The notes beneath the pieces were generated by a model. It was not told the origin of the DNA. It ran no database searches and saw nothing but the letters and a program-made list of their open reading frames with translations. Below are positions 19,024 through 27,238 of a DNA stretch of 64,000 bases, piece after piece; within the stretch, counting starts at the first letter, position 1, and every line of letters starts with the position of its first letter. The stretch is from Burkholderiales bacterium 70-64 (GTDB lineage: Bacteria > Pseudomonadota > Gammaproteobacteria > Burkholderiales > Burkholderiaceae_E). Location of the stretch: contig MKUQ01000039.1 in assembly GCA_001898645.1 (NCBI GenBank), positions 1 through 64,000 of the forward strand, read 5' to 3'. Position numbers and translations under genes: made by a program.

Positions 19024-19532
19024 CGGCTCCCGCTGCGGCCGTCGCGCGGCGGCAGCTCGAGCGCCAGCCGCGCCGAGACCACGCCGAAGCCCGCCTCGCG
19101 CGTGACCGCCGCGTCGACGACGCGCAGGCGCGTCTCGCGCACGGCCGAATCGAGCCAGGCCAGCCAGGCCGCATAGGGCACGTTCTTGAAGCGCAGGTCG
19201 AACAGGCCGCCGCTGTGGGTGAGCTGGGCCAGCGCGGGCGCGAGCCCGGCGCTGGCGATCGATTCCCGCAGCTGCGACTGGATGGCCTGCGGCGTATCGC
19301 CGGCCGCCGGCACGGCGCCCAGCCGCTGCGCCTCGCCCGCCAGCTGCTCCATCTGCGCCAGCTGGGCGCGCAGCGCCGGCAGCTCGCCGCTCGCCCGCTG
19401 CCTGCCGACCCAGGCCGGCTCGAACAGCAGCAGCCACGCCAGCACCACCGCCAGCAGCGCCGCGGCGCCGATCACGGCGCGCCGTTCGCGCGCAGCGAGC
19501 AGTTGCCAGCGGGTGAGCAGCGTCTCGAGCAT
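19020..19532 (-). CDS. gspM: Type II secretion protein GspM
   Basis: Bitopic inner-membrane protein of 170 residues. A short cytoplasmic N-terminus with RWQLLAARERRAV precedes one TM helix (about 20-38), a coiled-coil stretch (45-70) and a ferredoxin-like periplasmic domain. It partners GspL in stabilising the assembly platform in known systems. It is separated from gspL by three bases. Confidence 0.9.
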   Translation of the reverse strand: MLETLLTRWQLLAARERRAVIGAAALLAVVLAWLLLFEPAWVGRQRASGELPALRAQLAQMEQLAGEAQRLGAVPAAGDTPQAIQSQLRESIASAGLAPALAQLTHSGGLFDLRFKNVPYAAWLAWLDSAVRETRLRVVDAAVTREAGFGVVSARLALELPPRDGRSGSR

Positions 19533-19535
19533 CGG

Positions 19536-20957
19536 TCAGCGCACCAGGGCGACCGTCGCGGTCGGCTCGCGATCGCTGTCGAACCTCAGCGACAGGCCGA
19601 GCCGCTGGCAGGCCGTGACGAGGAGCTCGCGCACCGAGCGCGCCTCGTAGAAGCCGGGCTGGAAGCGCACGCTCAGCCTGCCTTCGCGGAACTCGACGCT
19701 GGCCAGCGAATCGGTCGCCTGGCCGCCCAGGGCCTGCGCGAAGCGCGACAGCAGCGGTACGAAATCCTCGGGGCCGGCCTGGCCCGCGCTGGTGCGCAGG
19801 CCGGCCACCTGGCGGCGCATCTGCAGCAGCGGGTCGACCAGCACCTGCGGACCCGGGAAGGTCTGACGATAGCGGCGCTCGATCTGCGTCTTCAACTGGT
19901 CGCGCTCCTGCACCAGCATGCCCCAGTGCAGGTTCAGCCCGAGCAGCGCCACTGCCACGCTGGCCGCAGCCAGCGCGCCGGGCAGGCGCCAGGCGCGCCA
20001 GTCGAAATCGGCCAGCCAGCGCTGCGCGGCGCTGCCGCGGCGCGCCGCCAGCAGGTCGAGCGGCGCCGGCAGCGGAAAGGGCAGCGCACGGATGTCGGCC
20101 TCGAAGCCCGCACGCGCCGCGGCCTTGAGCACCGGCGCCTGCCATGAGGCATCCTCGACGAACACCGCGAGGCGGCGGCGCAGGCGCGGCGGTTCGGCGG
20201 GCAGTTCGCGCGCGGCCAGCCCGGTGACCGCGCCGGCGTCGGTCTCGAGTGCCGGTGCCGGCGACGGTGCCTGGACCAGCTCGGCCGGCGCCGGCAGCTC
20301 GCCGGCGTTGGCCATCAGCGCGACGAGCGCCTCGAGCCGCGCCTGCGGATCGGCCGAGGCTCCCCAGCCGATGCCGTCGAGCAGGCCGCTGCGCAGCACC
20401 AGGCCGTCGTTGATGCAGGCGAGCGCGGTGTGATCGGGGCCGACCGGCAGGGCGAGCTGCGCCGGCCAGGCCGCCTGCACGCGCACGCCGCGCCGCTCGA
20501 AGGCGCCGACCACGAACTCCAGCCAGGCGCGGTCGATGGCCGCCACCAGGCGCCGGCCGTCGCCGCCCGTGCGGGGGCCGAGCGCGAACGCGCAGCCGTG
20601 CGCGTCCTGCAGCAGGAGGTCCTCGACGACGTTGGGCAGCGCCTGCTGCAGGCGCACCCCCGACAGCGGCGGCACGACGGCCTGCAGCAGGTTCACGTCG
20701 CGCGCATCGAAGATCAGCGTGGCGCTCTTGAGCGCCGGCAGGGCGTCGAGGCTGACGCGCACGTAACGCGCGGTGCTCGCGCTGCCGAACACGGTCACCG
20801 GCACGCCGCCCGGATTGGCGCCCCCGCCGACCTTCTCGGAGACCGCCAGGGGCAGCATGGCGAGCAGCGCCGGCTCGGTCGCAAAGGCCCGCTCGCCGAT
20901 CGCGCGCGGCGGCACCCAGACGATCGCCTGGCCTTTCCTCAGTACCTGTGCTGCCAT
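19536..20957 (-). CDS. gspL: Type II secretion protein GspL
   Basis: Inner-membrane protein of 473 residues linking GspE to the pseudopilus. It has a cytoplasmic actin-like domain (about 1-310, with LPNVVEDLLLQD, a well conserved GspL stretch), one TM helix (about 325-345) and a periplasmic ferredoxin-like domain. The ATG at 20957 overlaps the end of gspK by 19 bases, so the two are translationally coupled. Confidence 0.92.
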   Translation of the reverse strand: MAAQVLRKGQAIVWVPPRAIGERAFATEPALLAMLPLAVSEKVGGGANPGGVPVTVFGSASTARYVRVSLDALPALKSATLIFDARDVNLLQAVVPPLSGVRLQQALPNVVEDLLLQDAHGCAFALGPRTGGDGRRLVAAIDRAWLEFVVGAFERRGVRVQAAWPAQLALPVGPDHTALACINDGLVLRSGLLDGIGWGASADPQARLEALVALMANAGELPAPAELVQAPSPAPALETDAGAVTGLAARELPAEPPRLRRRLAVFVEDASWQAPVLKAAARAGFEADIRALPFPLPAPLDLLAARRGSAAQRWLADFDWRAWRLPGALAAASVAVALLGLNLHWGMLVQERDQLKTQIERRYRQTFPGPQVLVDPLLQMRRQVAGLRTSAGQAGPEDFVPLLSRFAQALGGQATDSLASVEFREGRLSVRFQPGFYEARSVRELLVTACQRLGLSLRFDSDREPTATVALVR

Positions 20958-21973
20958 ATGAGTTCCACGCGATTGGGCCCGCGATACAGCAGGGCTTCGC
21001 TGTGCGATTCGACCCGGTCGAAGCGTATCATCCCCTTCACGAAGAAGAAGTCCGACCCGACGGACAGCAGATTGGCCGGAAGCGCGGGCGTACCGTCGAA
21101 GCGCGAACGGGCAACGTCGAGGCTGGCGAAGAAGGTCCGCTGACGTGCGCCCTCGACGAACCGACGGGCGGCCTGCAGGTCGATCGACCCGATGGCGGCC
21201 GCCAGCACCTCCGCCGGCGCCGTATTCACGTTGATGCGGGTGTTCTCGGTGGCGATCTCCACCGTGCCGGTGCGCACCCGCTTGGGCAGGAACGCGACGT
21301 ACGGCTCGAGCAGCGCGATGGTCGCCTCGTCGAACCCCGGCACGGTGCGCAGGTCGGCCAGCTTGAGCAGCGGCAGCGCCGAGGCCGGCGCGCGCCGGCC
21401 GTCGACGAGCGGCGGATAGGCCTGCTGCAGCCTCGCCTGCAGCCGCGCGGCCAGGCTCTCGGGCCGCCCCAGGATGGCGAGCAGGCGCTCGAACACCTCG
21501 CGATGCGCGCCCGAGGGCAGGCCGTCGAGCACCAGGTTGTTCAGGTTCAGGCGCGCCTGCGCATCGAAGATCTGTCCGGCCAGCCGCGCGTCGTTGGCGC
21601 TGTCGGCCAGGCGCGCTCCGCCGGTCACCGTCTCGTCGAGCACCGTCTCGGCCACCGGCGTGGCCCACAGCTCGGCCAGGTGATCGACGGCGCCGGTGCT
21701 GGCCTGGTCGACCCGCAGCACCACCGACGCCCAGTCGAGCACCGCGGTCTCGATCCAGCGCACCTGGGCCAGCGCCAGGCGGTTCTCGACCGAGCGCACG
21801 GTGACGTGCTCGCGCCAGAACAGGCCGCTGACGATCAGCGTGGCCAGCGTGATCACCAGCAGCACGCTGATGATCGCCACGCCGGCCTGGCGCACGCCGC
21901 GGCACGCACCGCGCCGCGCTCCGCGCATCACGGGCGCCCTCCGCACCCCCTTGCCGGCCGCTCGCGCACCCAT
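20939..21973 (-). CDS. gspK: Type II secretion minor pseudopilin GspK
   Basis: Pseudopilus tip protein of 344 residues. The N-terminal prepilin-like segment RQAGVAIISVLLVITLATL follows a basic leader of about 30 residues, longer than usual, so the ATG at residue 16 is an alternative start. The large globular domain contains LNLNNLV and the helix-hairpin stretch ADLRTVPGFDEAT. The conserved NVNTAPAEVL is present. In studied systems GspK caps the I-J-K tip complex. Confidence 0.92.
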   Translation of the reverse strand: MGARAAGKGVRRAPVMRGARRGACRGVRQAGVAIISVLLVITLATLIVSGLFWREHVTVRSVENRLALAQVRWIETAVLDWASVVLRVDQASTGAVDHLAELWATPVAETVLDETVTGGARLADSANDARLAGQIFDAQARLNLNNLVLDGLPSGAHREVFERLLAILGRPESLAARLQARLQQAYPPLVDGRRAPASALPLLKLADLRTVPGFDEATIALLEPYVAFLPKRVRTGTVEIATENTRINVNTAPAEVLAAAIGSIDLQAARRFVEGARQRTFFASLDVARSRFDGTPALPANLLSVGSDFFFVKGMIRFDRVESHSEALLYRGPNRVELIWQHRY

Positions 21974-21975
21974 GG

Positions 21976-22725
21976 TCAGTCGGCCACCGCGAACACCCGC
22001 ACCACGCGCTCGCCGCGATGCACGAGCGTCAGCTCGACGCCGGTGATCGGCGGCAGGCCCTGGGCGGCCGACACCGTGCCGGCAGAGGCCGACCCGCCCT
22101 GCGTCGACCCGGTCTGTGCCGATCCGGCCGGTGTCGAACCGCCCTGCCCCGAGCCGGCGGACACCGAGACCGACGGCTGCGCCAACATGGCCGGTGCCAG
22201 CGCGCTCGCCGGCAGCCAGCCGCGGCCCTGCACCCAGCCGCGGAACTGCACCGCCTGCACGTCGCGCAGCAGCGGCTGCCAGGTGAACGGCACCGCCGGC
22301 ACCTGGCGCTCCCCGTCGGGCGAAGGCGCCGCCCACAGGCTGAAGCCGCGCTCGAACACGCCCTCGTGCAGCCGGTACATCACGCGCTGCACCTGCACCG
22401 CATCGGCGCCGCGCGTCTCGCGCAGCAGGCCCAGGGCAGGAGGCTCGCGGTCGGTGCCGATCGAGAACGCGATCGCCGGCTCGGGCAGGCCGAGCAGCCG
22501 GATCGGCCACGAACGGCGCAGGTCTTCTTCCATCTGCGTCAGCGTCACCGTCATCGCGCGCAGGTCGTCGGACGCCGACACGATGCGGTCGCGGCCGCGC
22601 AGCACCGAATCCATGCCGCGCCAGCTGAGCACCGCCAGCACCGACAGCAGCGCCGCAGCGACCAGCAGCTCGAGCAGGGTGAAGCCGCGCGAGCGGCGGC
22701 GCACCGGGCGGCCGCACGCCCTCAC
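21976..22725 (-). CDS. gspJ: Type II secretion minor pseudopilin GspJ
   Basis: Minor pseudopilin of 249 residues with prepilin cleavage motif SRG-FTLLELLVA, starting at a GTG that overlaps the gspI stop (GTGA). The C-terminal third contains a Ser/Gly/Thr-rich low-complexity insert (about residues 190-227, with repeated GSxxGGS-like units) that GspJ proteins normally lack. The final strand GVELTLVHRGERVVRVF is intact. Confidence 0.9.
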   Translation of the reverse strand: MRACGRPVRRRSRGFTLLELLVAAALLSVLAVLSWRGMDSVLRGRDRIVSASDDLRAMTVTLTQMEEDLRRSWPIRLLGLPEPAIAFSIGTDREPPALGLLRETRGADAVQVQRVMYRLHEGVFERGFSLWAAPSPDGERQVPAVPFTWQPLLRDVQAVQFRGWVQGRGWLPASALAPAMLAQPSVSVSAGSGQGGSTPAGSAQTGSTQGGSASAGTVSAAQGLPPITGVELTLVHRGERVVRVFAVAD

Positions 22726-23099
22726 GGCAGCCTCGTCGAGAACCCGACCAGGCGCGCCAGCCGGAAGCTGCCGTCCTCGGTGTAGACCGCCACCTCGACC
22801 CGGCGGAACAGCGGGTTGGGGGTCGGGTACACATCTTCGCGGCACACCAGCACCACGGCGGCCTGGCTGCAGTCGTACTGCCGCCGCCCGAGGTTGGGCC
22901 ACTCGCGCGCGATGCGGATCTGCGCCAGGCGGTTCTCGGCGCTCCATTGCGCGAGCGTGCGGCTGCGCAGCTCGGCGCTTCCGACGGCCAGCGAGCCGGT
23001 GGCACGGATCGCCGCCATCAGCGCCACCGCCGCGATCGTCATCGCGACCAGCACCTCGATCAGGGTGAAGCCGCGGCCGGATTTCCGGCGGCACCGCAT
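22722..23099 (-). CDS. gspI: Type II secretion minor pseudopilin GspI
   Basis: Minor pseudopilin of 125 residues. Prepilin motif GRG-FTLIEVLVA at residues 8-19 is followed by the hydrophobic helix and a small globular domain containing a Cys pair (YDCSQAAVVLVC) likely to form a disulfide. The ATG at 23099 overlaps the gspH stop; its own stop overlaps the gspJ GTG. Confidence 0.92.
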   Translation of the reverse strand: MRCRRKSGRGFTLIEVLVAMTIAAVALMAAIRATGSLAVGSAELRSRTLAQWSAENRLAQIRIAREWPNLGRRQYDCSQAAVVLVCREDVYPTPNPLFRRVEVAVYTEDGSFRLARLVGFSTRLP

Positions 23100-23620
23100 C
23101 AGCGGACCTCGAAGGCCCCGAGCCCGTTGGCCACGATGGTCGCGCTCGCCGCATCGCGTCGCAGCTGCAGCACGAACGGCGCATCGACCTGGTCGCGGCC
23201 GAACTCGATCTCGCTGCGGCCGTCGGCGCGCTCGACGCGCACCCGCGTCGGCTGCATCCACGGCCGCTCGCGCAGGTCGCGGTCGTCGGCGAGCGGCCGC
23301 CAGCGGCGCTCGCGCCAGATGAAGAACGCATAGCGATCGGCATCGGCCTCGAAGCGGATCGGCGCGCCGCGCACCTGCGCCTCTTCGCGCGCGAGCGAGA
23401 GCAGCTGCGCCAGCCGTTCGGCCTCGAAGCGCAGGCCGCGATCGAAGCCGCCGATCGACAGCGACACGATGCCGATCAGCACGCCGGCGATCACCATCGC
23501 CACCAGCAGCTCGAGCAGCGTGAAGCCGGCCTGCCCGTCCGCCCGGCGCTCGCCGGCGCGCGCGCGCGGCGATCTCAGGACATGGGGCGGAACCGGCGCG
23601 ACGGACTCGGGCCTGTTCAC
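23099..23620 (-). CDS. gspH: Type II secretion minor pseudopilin GspH
   Basis: Minor pseudopilin of 173 residues starting at a GTG (23620), with an unusually long 31-residue leader before the cleavage motif QAG-FTLLELLVA. The C-terminal domain is all-beta as in GspH/FimT. No ATG lies closer to the cleavage site, which supports the GTG or a non-canonical start. It is seven bases downstream of gspG. Confidence 0.9.
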   Translation of the reverse strand: MNRPESVAPVPPHVLRSPRARAGERRADGQAGFTLLELLVAMVIAGVLIGIVSLSIGGFDRGLRFEAERLAQLLSLAREEAQVRGAPIRFEADADRYAFFIWRERRWRPLADDRDLRERPWMQPTRVRVERADGRSEIEFGRDQVDAPFVLQLRRDAASATIVANGLGAFEVR

Positions 23621-23627
23621 ACCGTCT

Positions 23628-24080
23628 TTACCGGTTCAGCGACCAGTTGCCGATGTCGGCAGCGACGCCCTCGCCTCCCGGCTGGCCGTCGGCACCGAGG
23701 CTGAAGACGTCGATCTCGCCGCGCACGCCGGGATTCAGGTACTGGTACGGCCTGCCCCAGGGATCGACCGGCGCCTCCTTCAGGTAGGCCTTCCAGTTCG
23801 GCGGCACCGGCTCCATCGTGGGACGCTGCGCCAGCGCGACGAGTCCCTGCTCGGTGGTCGGATAGCGCTGGTTGTCGAGCCGATAGAGATCGAGCGCCTG
23901 CAGGATCTGCGCGACCTCGGTCTGTGCCGCCTTGGCCCGCGCCTCGTCGGGCTTGCTCATGATCCGCGGCACCGCGATCGCCGCCAGCACCCCGAGGATC
24001 ACGATGACCACCATGATCTCGATCAGCGTGAAGCCGCGCTCGGCCGTCCGCGGCCTTCGATCGCCCGACGAACGGTGCAT
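23628..24080 (-). CDS. gspG: Type II secretion major pseudopilin GspG
   Basis: Major pseudopilin of 150 residues. Cleavage motif ERG-FTLIEIMVV is at residues 15-24, and the invariant Glu5 of the mature chain is present. The C-terminal domain has the calcium-loop landmarks WGRPYQYLNPG and LGADGQPGGEG. It is first gene of an eleven-gene operon (G-H-I-J-K-L-M-N-D-E-F). The prepilin peptidase (GspO/PilD) is not in the window. Confidence 0.96.
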   Translation of the reverse strand: MHRSSGDRRPRTAERGFTLIEIMVVIVILGVLAAIAVPRIMSKPDEARAKAAQTEVAQILQALDLYRLDNQRYPTTEQGLVALAQRPTMEPVPPNWKAYLKEAPVDPWGRPYQYLNPGVRGEIDVFSLGADGQPGGEGVAADIGNWSLNR

Positions 24081-24155
24081 CGACTCTCCGGAGTGTTTCG
24101 TAACGAGGTCGGGCTATCATAGCAGTGGAATTTTTCACCCTCTCCCCACTCTCCG
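24081..24155. promoter_or_regulatory. Divergent promoter region between gspG and gspC
   Basis: Seventy-five bases between the two divergent secretion transcription units. It contains a TATCAT hexamer (24115-24120) that could be a -10 element for gspC on the plus strand, but no clear -35 partner. Confidence 0.3.
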
Positions 24156-24926
24156 ATGCGCCTCAAACGGACGGTCGCCACGCGCCGATGGGCGTCCTCT
24201 CTCGTTGCGCTCGCGCTATCCGGCGTGCTCGGCGCCACGATCGCCTGGTGGGCGCTGCAGCTGTTCGCGCCCCCGATCGCGATCGCGCCGCCCGGCTCGC
24301 TCGCCGACCAGCACGGCGCGCCCGACCTCACGGCATCGGCGCGCCTGTTCGGCGAGCCCGTCGGCACGCGTACCGCGTCCGCGCCGGCCGCCATGGCCAA
24401 CATCCAGGTGCTGGGCGTCGCCGCCAGCACGATGCGCGGCAGCGCCGTCATCGCGGTCGACGGCAAGCCCGCGCGGGCGTACATGGTCGGCGACGCGGTC
24501 ACCACCGACGCGCGGCTGATCGAAGTGCGCGCCGACCGCGCGATCGTCGAGCAGCGCGGCGCCCGCGTCGAGCTGGTCGCGCCGCAGCGCCCCAGCGTCG
24601 ACGTCCTCTGGAGCGGCCCGGCGCAGCACGACCGCGCCGAGGCGGCGCGTCCGCCGGTGCCGGCGGCGGCGGCTCCGGCCGCCGCCGCTCCCGCGGCCCC
24701 CGCGCCGTCCTTCGGCGGAGCGCGCGCCAGCGGCGGCGTGCCGCCCGGTGCGGTCCCGCCCGCCCCAGCAACGCCGCTCGGCAGCGCGCCCGTCACCGGC
24801 GCATCTCTTGCCGGCGCACCTGTCGCCGGCGCGCCCACCGCCGGGCAGCCTCCCATGGGGCAGCCCGGCGCACCGGCCGAGACGCCCCCCGAGGGCGAAG
24901 CCGCCCCGGCGGCCGGCGGCTCCTGA
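24156..24926 (+). CDS. gspC: Type II secretion protein GspC
   Basis: Inner-membrane clamp protein of 256 residues. One TM helix (about 14-38) is followed by a homology region (about 55-150) with LFGEPVG and the strand pattern of HR domains that bind the secretin N0 domain. There is no PDZ or coiled-coil C-terminal domain; instead the last 100 residues are a Pro/Ala/Gly tail with repeated GAP units. The gene is transcribed divergently from the rest of the operon. Confidence 0.88.
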   Translation: MRLKRTVATRRWASSLVALALSGVLGATIAWWALQLFAPPIAIAPPGSLADQHGAPDLTASARLFGEPVGTRTASAPAAMANIQVLGVAASTMRGSAVIAVDGKPARAYMVGDAVTTDARLIEVRADRAIVEQRGARVELVAPQRPSVDVLWSGPAQHDRAEAARPPVPAAAAPAAAAPAAPAPSFGGARASGGVPPGAVPPAPATPLGSAPVTGASLAGAPVAGAPTAGQPPMGQPGAPAETPPEGEAAPAAGGS

Positions 24927-25008
24927 GGCATCCGCCCCGCCGCAGCCCCTGCCGCGCACGGCCTGCCCGAAGCCCGCCTACAATGACGGGCCGCAACGAG
25001 CCCACGAC

Positions 25009-25803
25009 ATGAAGCAGTACCTCGACCTGCTGGACCGGATCCTGCGCGAAGGCGTCGACCGCCCCGACCGCACGGGCATCGGCACGCGCGCGGTGTTCGG
25101 GCACCAGATGCGCTTCGACCTCGCCGAAGGCTTTCCGCTCGTCACCACCAAGAAGCTGCACGTGCGTTCCATCGTCCACGAGCTGCTGTGGTTCCTGAAA
25201 GGCGACACCAACGTGCGCTACCTGCAGGAACGGAAGGTCAGCATCTGGGACGAATGGGCCGACGAGAACGGCGACCTCGGCCCGATCTACGGCAAGCAGT
25301 GGCGCGACTGGGCCACCGCCGACGGCCGGCACGTCGACCAGATCGCGCAACTGGTGCGGCTGATCCGCGAGGAGCCGGAATCGCGGCGCCAGGTGGTGAA
25401 CGCCTGGAACGTCGGCGACCTGCCCGCGATGCGCCTGGCGCCCTGCCACTGCCTGTTCCAGACCGCGGTCATCGGCGGCCGGCTGCACCTGCAGCTCTAC
25501 CAGCGCTCGTGCGACGTGTTCCTCGGCGTGCCGTTCAACATCGCCAGCTATGCGCTGCTGCTGGCGATGCTGGCGCACCAGTGCGACCTGGAGCCGGGCG
25601 AGTTCGTCTGGACCGGCGGCGACGTGCACCTCTACCGCAACCACCTCGAGCAGGCGCGCCTGCAGCGCGAGCGCACGCCACTGCCCCTGCCGCGCCTGGC
25701 CATCCTGCGCAAGCCCGATTCGATCGACGGCTACGCGTACGAGGATTTCCGCTTCGACGACTATCGCGCGCACCCGCACATCGCCGCCCCGGTAGCCGTC
25801 TGA
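25009..25803 (+). CDS. thyA: Thymidylate synthase
   Basis: Converts dUMP to dTMP using methylenetetrahydrofolate; cytoplasmic dimer. The 264-residue length matches E. coli ThyA. Visible landmarks are [12 protein letters not shown] at the start, the folate-site DRTGIGT, the catalytic Cys in APCHCLFQ, and [15 protein letters not shown]. The start at 25009 gives the canonical N-terminus. Its usual partner folA lies 34 kb away at 59704. A REP-like arm follows 20 bases after the stop. Confidence 0.98.
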   Translation: MKQYLDLLDRILREGVDRPDRTGIGTRAVFGHQMRFDLAEGFPLVTTKKLHVRSIVHELLWFLKGDTNVRYLQERKVSIWDEWADENGDLGPIYGKQWRDWATADGRHVDQIAQLVRLIREEPESRRQVVNAWNVGDLPAMRLAPCHCLFQTAVIGGRLHLQLYQRSCDVFLGVPFNIASYALLLAMLAHQCDLEPGEFVWTGGDVHLYRNHLEQARLQRERTPLPLPRLAILRKPDSIDGYAYEDFRFDDYRAHPHIAAPVAV

Positions 25804-25822
25804 ACGCGTGAATGAACCTGCT

Positions 25823-25863
25823 GCGCGACCTCGGGCCGCTCGCTACGGTTCCTTCACACGTTC
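25823..25863. repeat. Single arm of a REP-like palindromic element
   Basis: This 41-base stretch is identical to the reverse complement of 47606-47646, and its central 32 bases also match 47697-47728 directly. It contains the CTACGGTTCC core. Only one arm is present here, in the gap between the convergent thyA and Rrf2 genes, where it may act at the 3' ends of both transcripts. Confidence 0.75.
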
Positions 25864-25882
25864 CGAGGTTCCATGGTTCGCT

Positions 25883-26431
25883 TCATGTCTCGGGGACGAC
25901 GACGCGGCGCGCCGGTGCCGGCGTGCCGGCCGGCTTGCGAGGCCGGCGTCCGCGGCGCGGCGGAGCGGCTTCGGTCGGCGCCGAAGCCGGCGCGACCTCG
26001 GCGCGGGAGCCGCCCGCGCTCTCGCGCTGGCGCTCGATCAGGCGCAGCATGGTGGCCAGCGTGATCGAGCCCAGCGTCGCCTTGGCGATCTCGTCGATCT
26101 CGTAGAGCACGGCGCCCAGCCCCATGCCCACCGGCGTGAGCTCGCTCGGCTCGCGCCGTTCGGCCGGCGGGGTGGAGAAATCCTCGAACAGCTGGATGAC
26201 GTCCATCAGCGTGATGCGGCGCGCATTGCCGGCGAAGCGGTAGCCGCCGCCGACGCCGCGCACCGACTCCACGAAGCCCGAGCGCGCGAGCTCGGAGAGC
26301 ACCTTGGCGAGATGGTGCGGCGAGACGTCGTACTTGGCGGCGATCTCGGCGGCCGGGATATGGCGCTCCGGGTCGGCCGCGAACTCGATGACGCTGTAGA
26401 GCGCCAGGGAAGTATTCTTCTGCAGCCTCAT
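25883..26431 (-). CDS. Rrf2 family transcriptional regulator without cysteines
   Basis: Winged-helix regulator of 182 residues, beginning MRLQKNTSLALYSV as in Rrf2 proteins (start 26431; an ATG three codons upstream also exists). The DNA-binding helix region YDVSPHHLAKVLSELARSGFVESVRGVGGGYRF is intact. The protein contains no cysteine, so it cannot bind an Fe-S cluster through the three cysteines used by IscR or NsrR. The C-terminal 45 residues are a Pro/Arg/Ala-rich tail. It follows the GNAT gene by 15 bases in the same direction and both lie beside an FNR-type box. Confidence 0.85.
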   Translation of the reverse strand: MRLQKNTSLALYSVIEFAADPERHIPAAEIAAKYDVSPHHLAKVLSELARSGFVESVRGVGGGYRFAGNARRITLMDVIQLFEDFSTPPAERREPSELTPVGMGLGAVLYEIDEIAKATLGSITLATMLRLIERQRESAGGSRAEVAPASAPTEAAPPRRGRRPRKPAGTPAPARRVVVPET

Positions 26432-26446
26432 CGCGCCCACCCGCGG

Positions 26447-26983
26447 TCATGCATCAAGATCCATCTCCAGCGGAATGAAGGGGCCGGTGGTCATGCCCTG
26501 GCTGCGGAAGAAGGACAGGATCAGCGTATTGTCGCGCGCCAGGATGGTACGCAGCTTGCGCACGCCCGAGCGCCGGAAGCCCGCGCTCAGCGCCTGCAGC
26601 ATGCGCGTGGCGATGCCTCCGAGCCGGCTCTGCGGATCGACGTTGATCGCGAACACCCAGCCGCACGGCGGCTCGCCGAATTCCCAGTCGCGCACCTCGC
26701 CGATGACGAAGCCGACCACCCGTCCCTCGACCTCGGCGACCAGGAAATGACGCTCCGGCCGATCGCCGCTGCCGTAGCGGCGAAAGATCGAGCGCCAGTA
26801 GGTGCGCTTCTCGAGGCCGGTCACGATGGCATCGATCTCGATCACCGGATCGAGGTCGCTGCGCCGCACCTGTCGCACCTGCACCGGCGATGTCGCGTCA
26901 TCGTCGGCCGCCGCCCGCGCGGCGGCGCCACGGCGCCGCGCCGCGCCGGCAGCGGTGTTCGCCGGAGGACTGGCCCTGGTCAT
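26447..26983 (-). CDS. GNAT family N-acetyltransferase
   Basis: Single-domain GNAT acetyltransferase of 178 residues. The fold is recognisable from DLDPVIEIDAIVTGLEKRTYWRSIF (helix 1), VVGFVIGEV (beta 4) and the acetyl-CoA loop SRLGGIATRML. The first 33 residues are Ala/Arg-rich low complexity; an in-frame GTG at 26884 would remove them. The DLxxVxxIDxxxxGxxxRTY pattern is shared with both halves of the tandem GNAT protein at 40124, so they belong to one subfamily. The substrate is unknown; a protein lysine is possible given the CoA-ligase context. Confidence 0.82.
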   Translation of the reverse strand: MTRASPPANTAAGAARRRGAAARAAADDDATSPVQVRQVRRSDLDPVIEIDAIVTGLEKRTYWRSIFRRYGSGDRPERHFLVAEVEGRVVGFVIGEVRDWEFGEPPCGWVFAINVDPQSRLGGIATRMLQALSAGFRRSGVRKLRTILARDNTLILSFFRSQGMTTGPFIPLEMDLDA

Positions 26984-26998
26984 CGGTACCCCGAAAGT

Positions 26999-27012
26999 CT
27001 GATATAGATCAA
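26999..27012. promoter_or_regulatory. FNR-type box between the GNAT-Rrf2 pair and the phenylacetate operon
   Basis: CTGATATAGATCAA matches the FNR/ANR consensus TTGAT-N4-ATCAA at all but the first base, and its core TGAT-N4-ATCA is a perfect inverted repeat. As a class II activator site it would set a transcript start near 27047, 190 bases before the substrate-binding protein ATG. For the GNAT gene it lies only 16 bases before the ATG, suggesting either repression or a downstream start. Confidence 0.6.
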
Positions 27013-27238
27013 TTTAATACCTGCATCGGACTACCAGAATAGAGTTCAGCGGCCGCTCTGTAAACTATCAAGCCGCGTCACGCCGCAGGTGCAGATGCAT
27101 GAGGGGTTACCCGAACTGGCCGACGGCGAAGCGAGTCCCGAAAATTCACCCTGCCCGTGCGTGCGCACGCGTTCGTGTGAGCCCGGTCCGCGTCATCGCG
27201 GTCGCGTCATGTTCGACAACAATCAGGAGAAGACCCCC

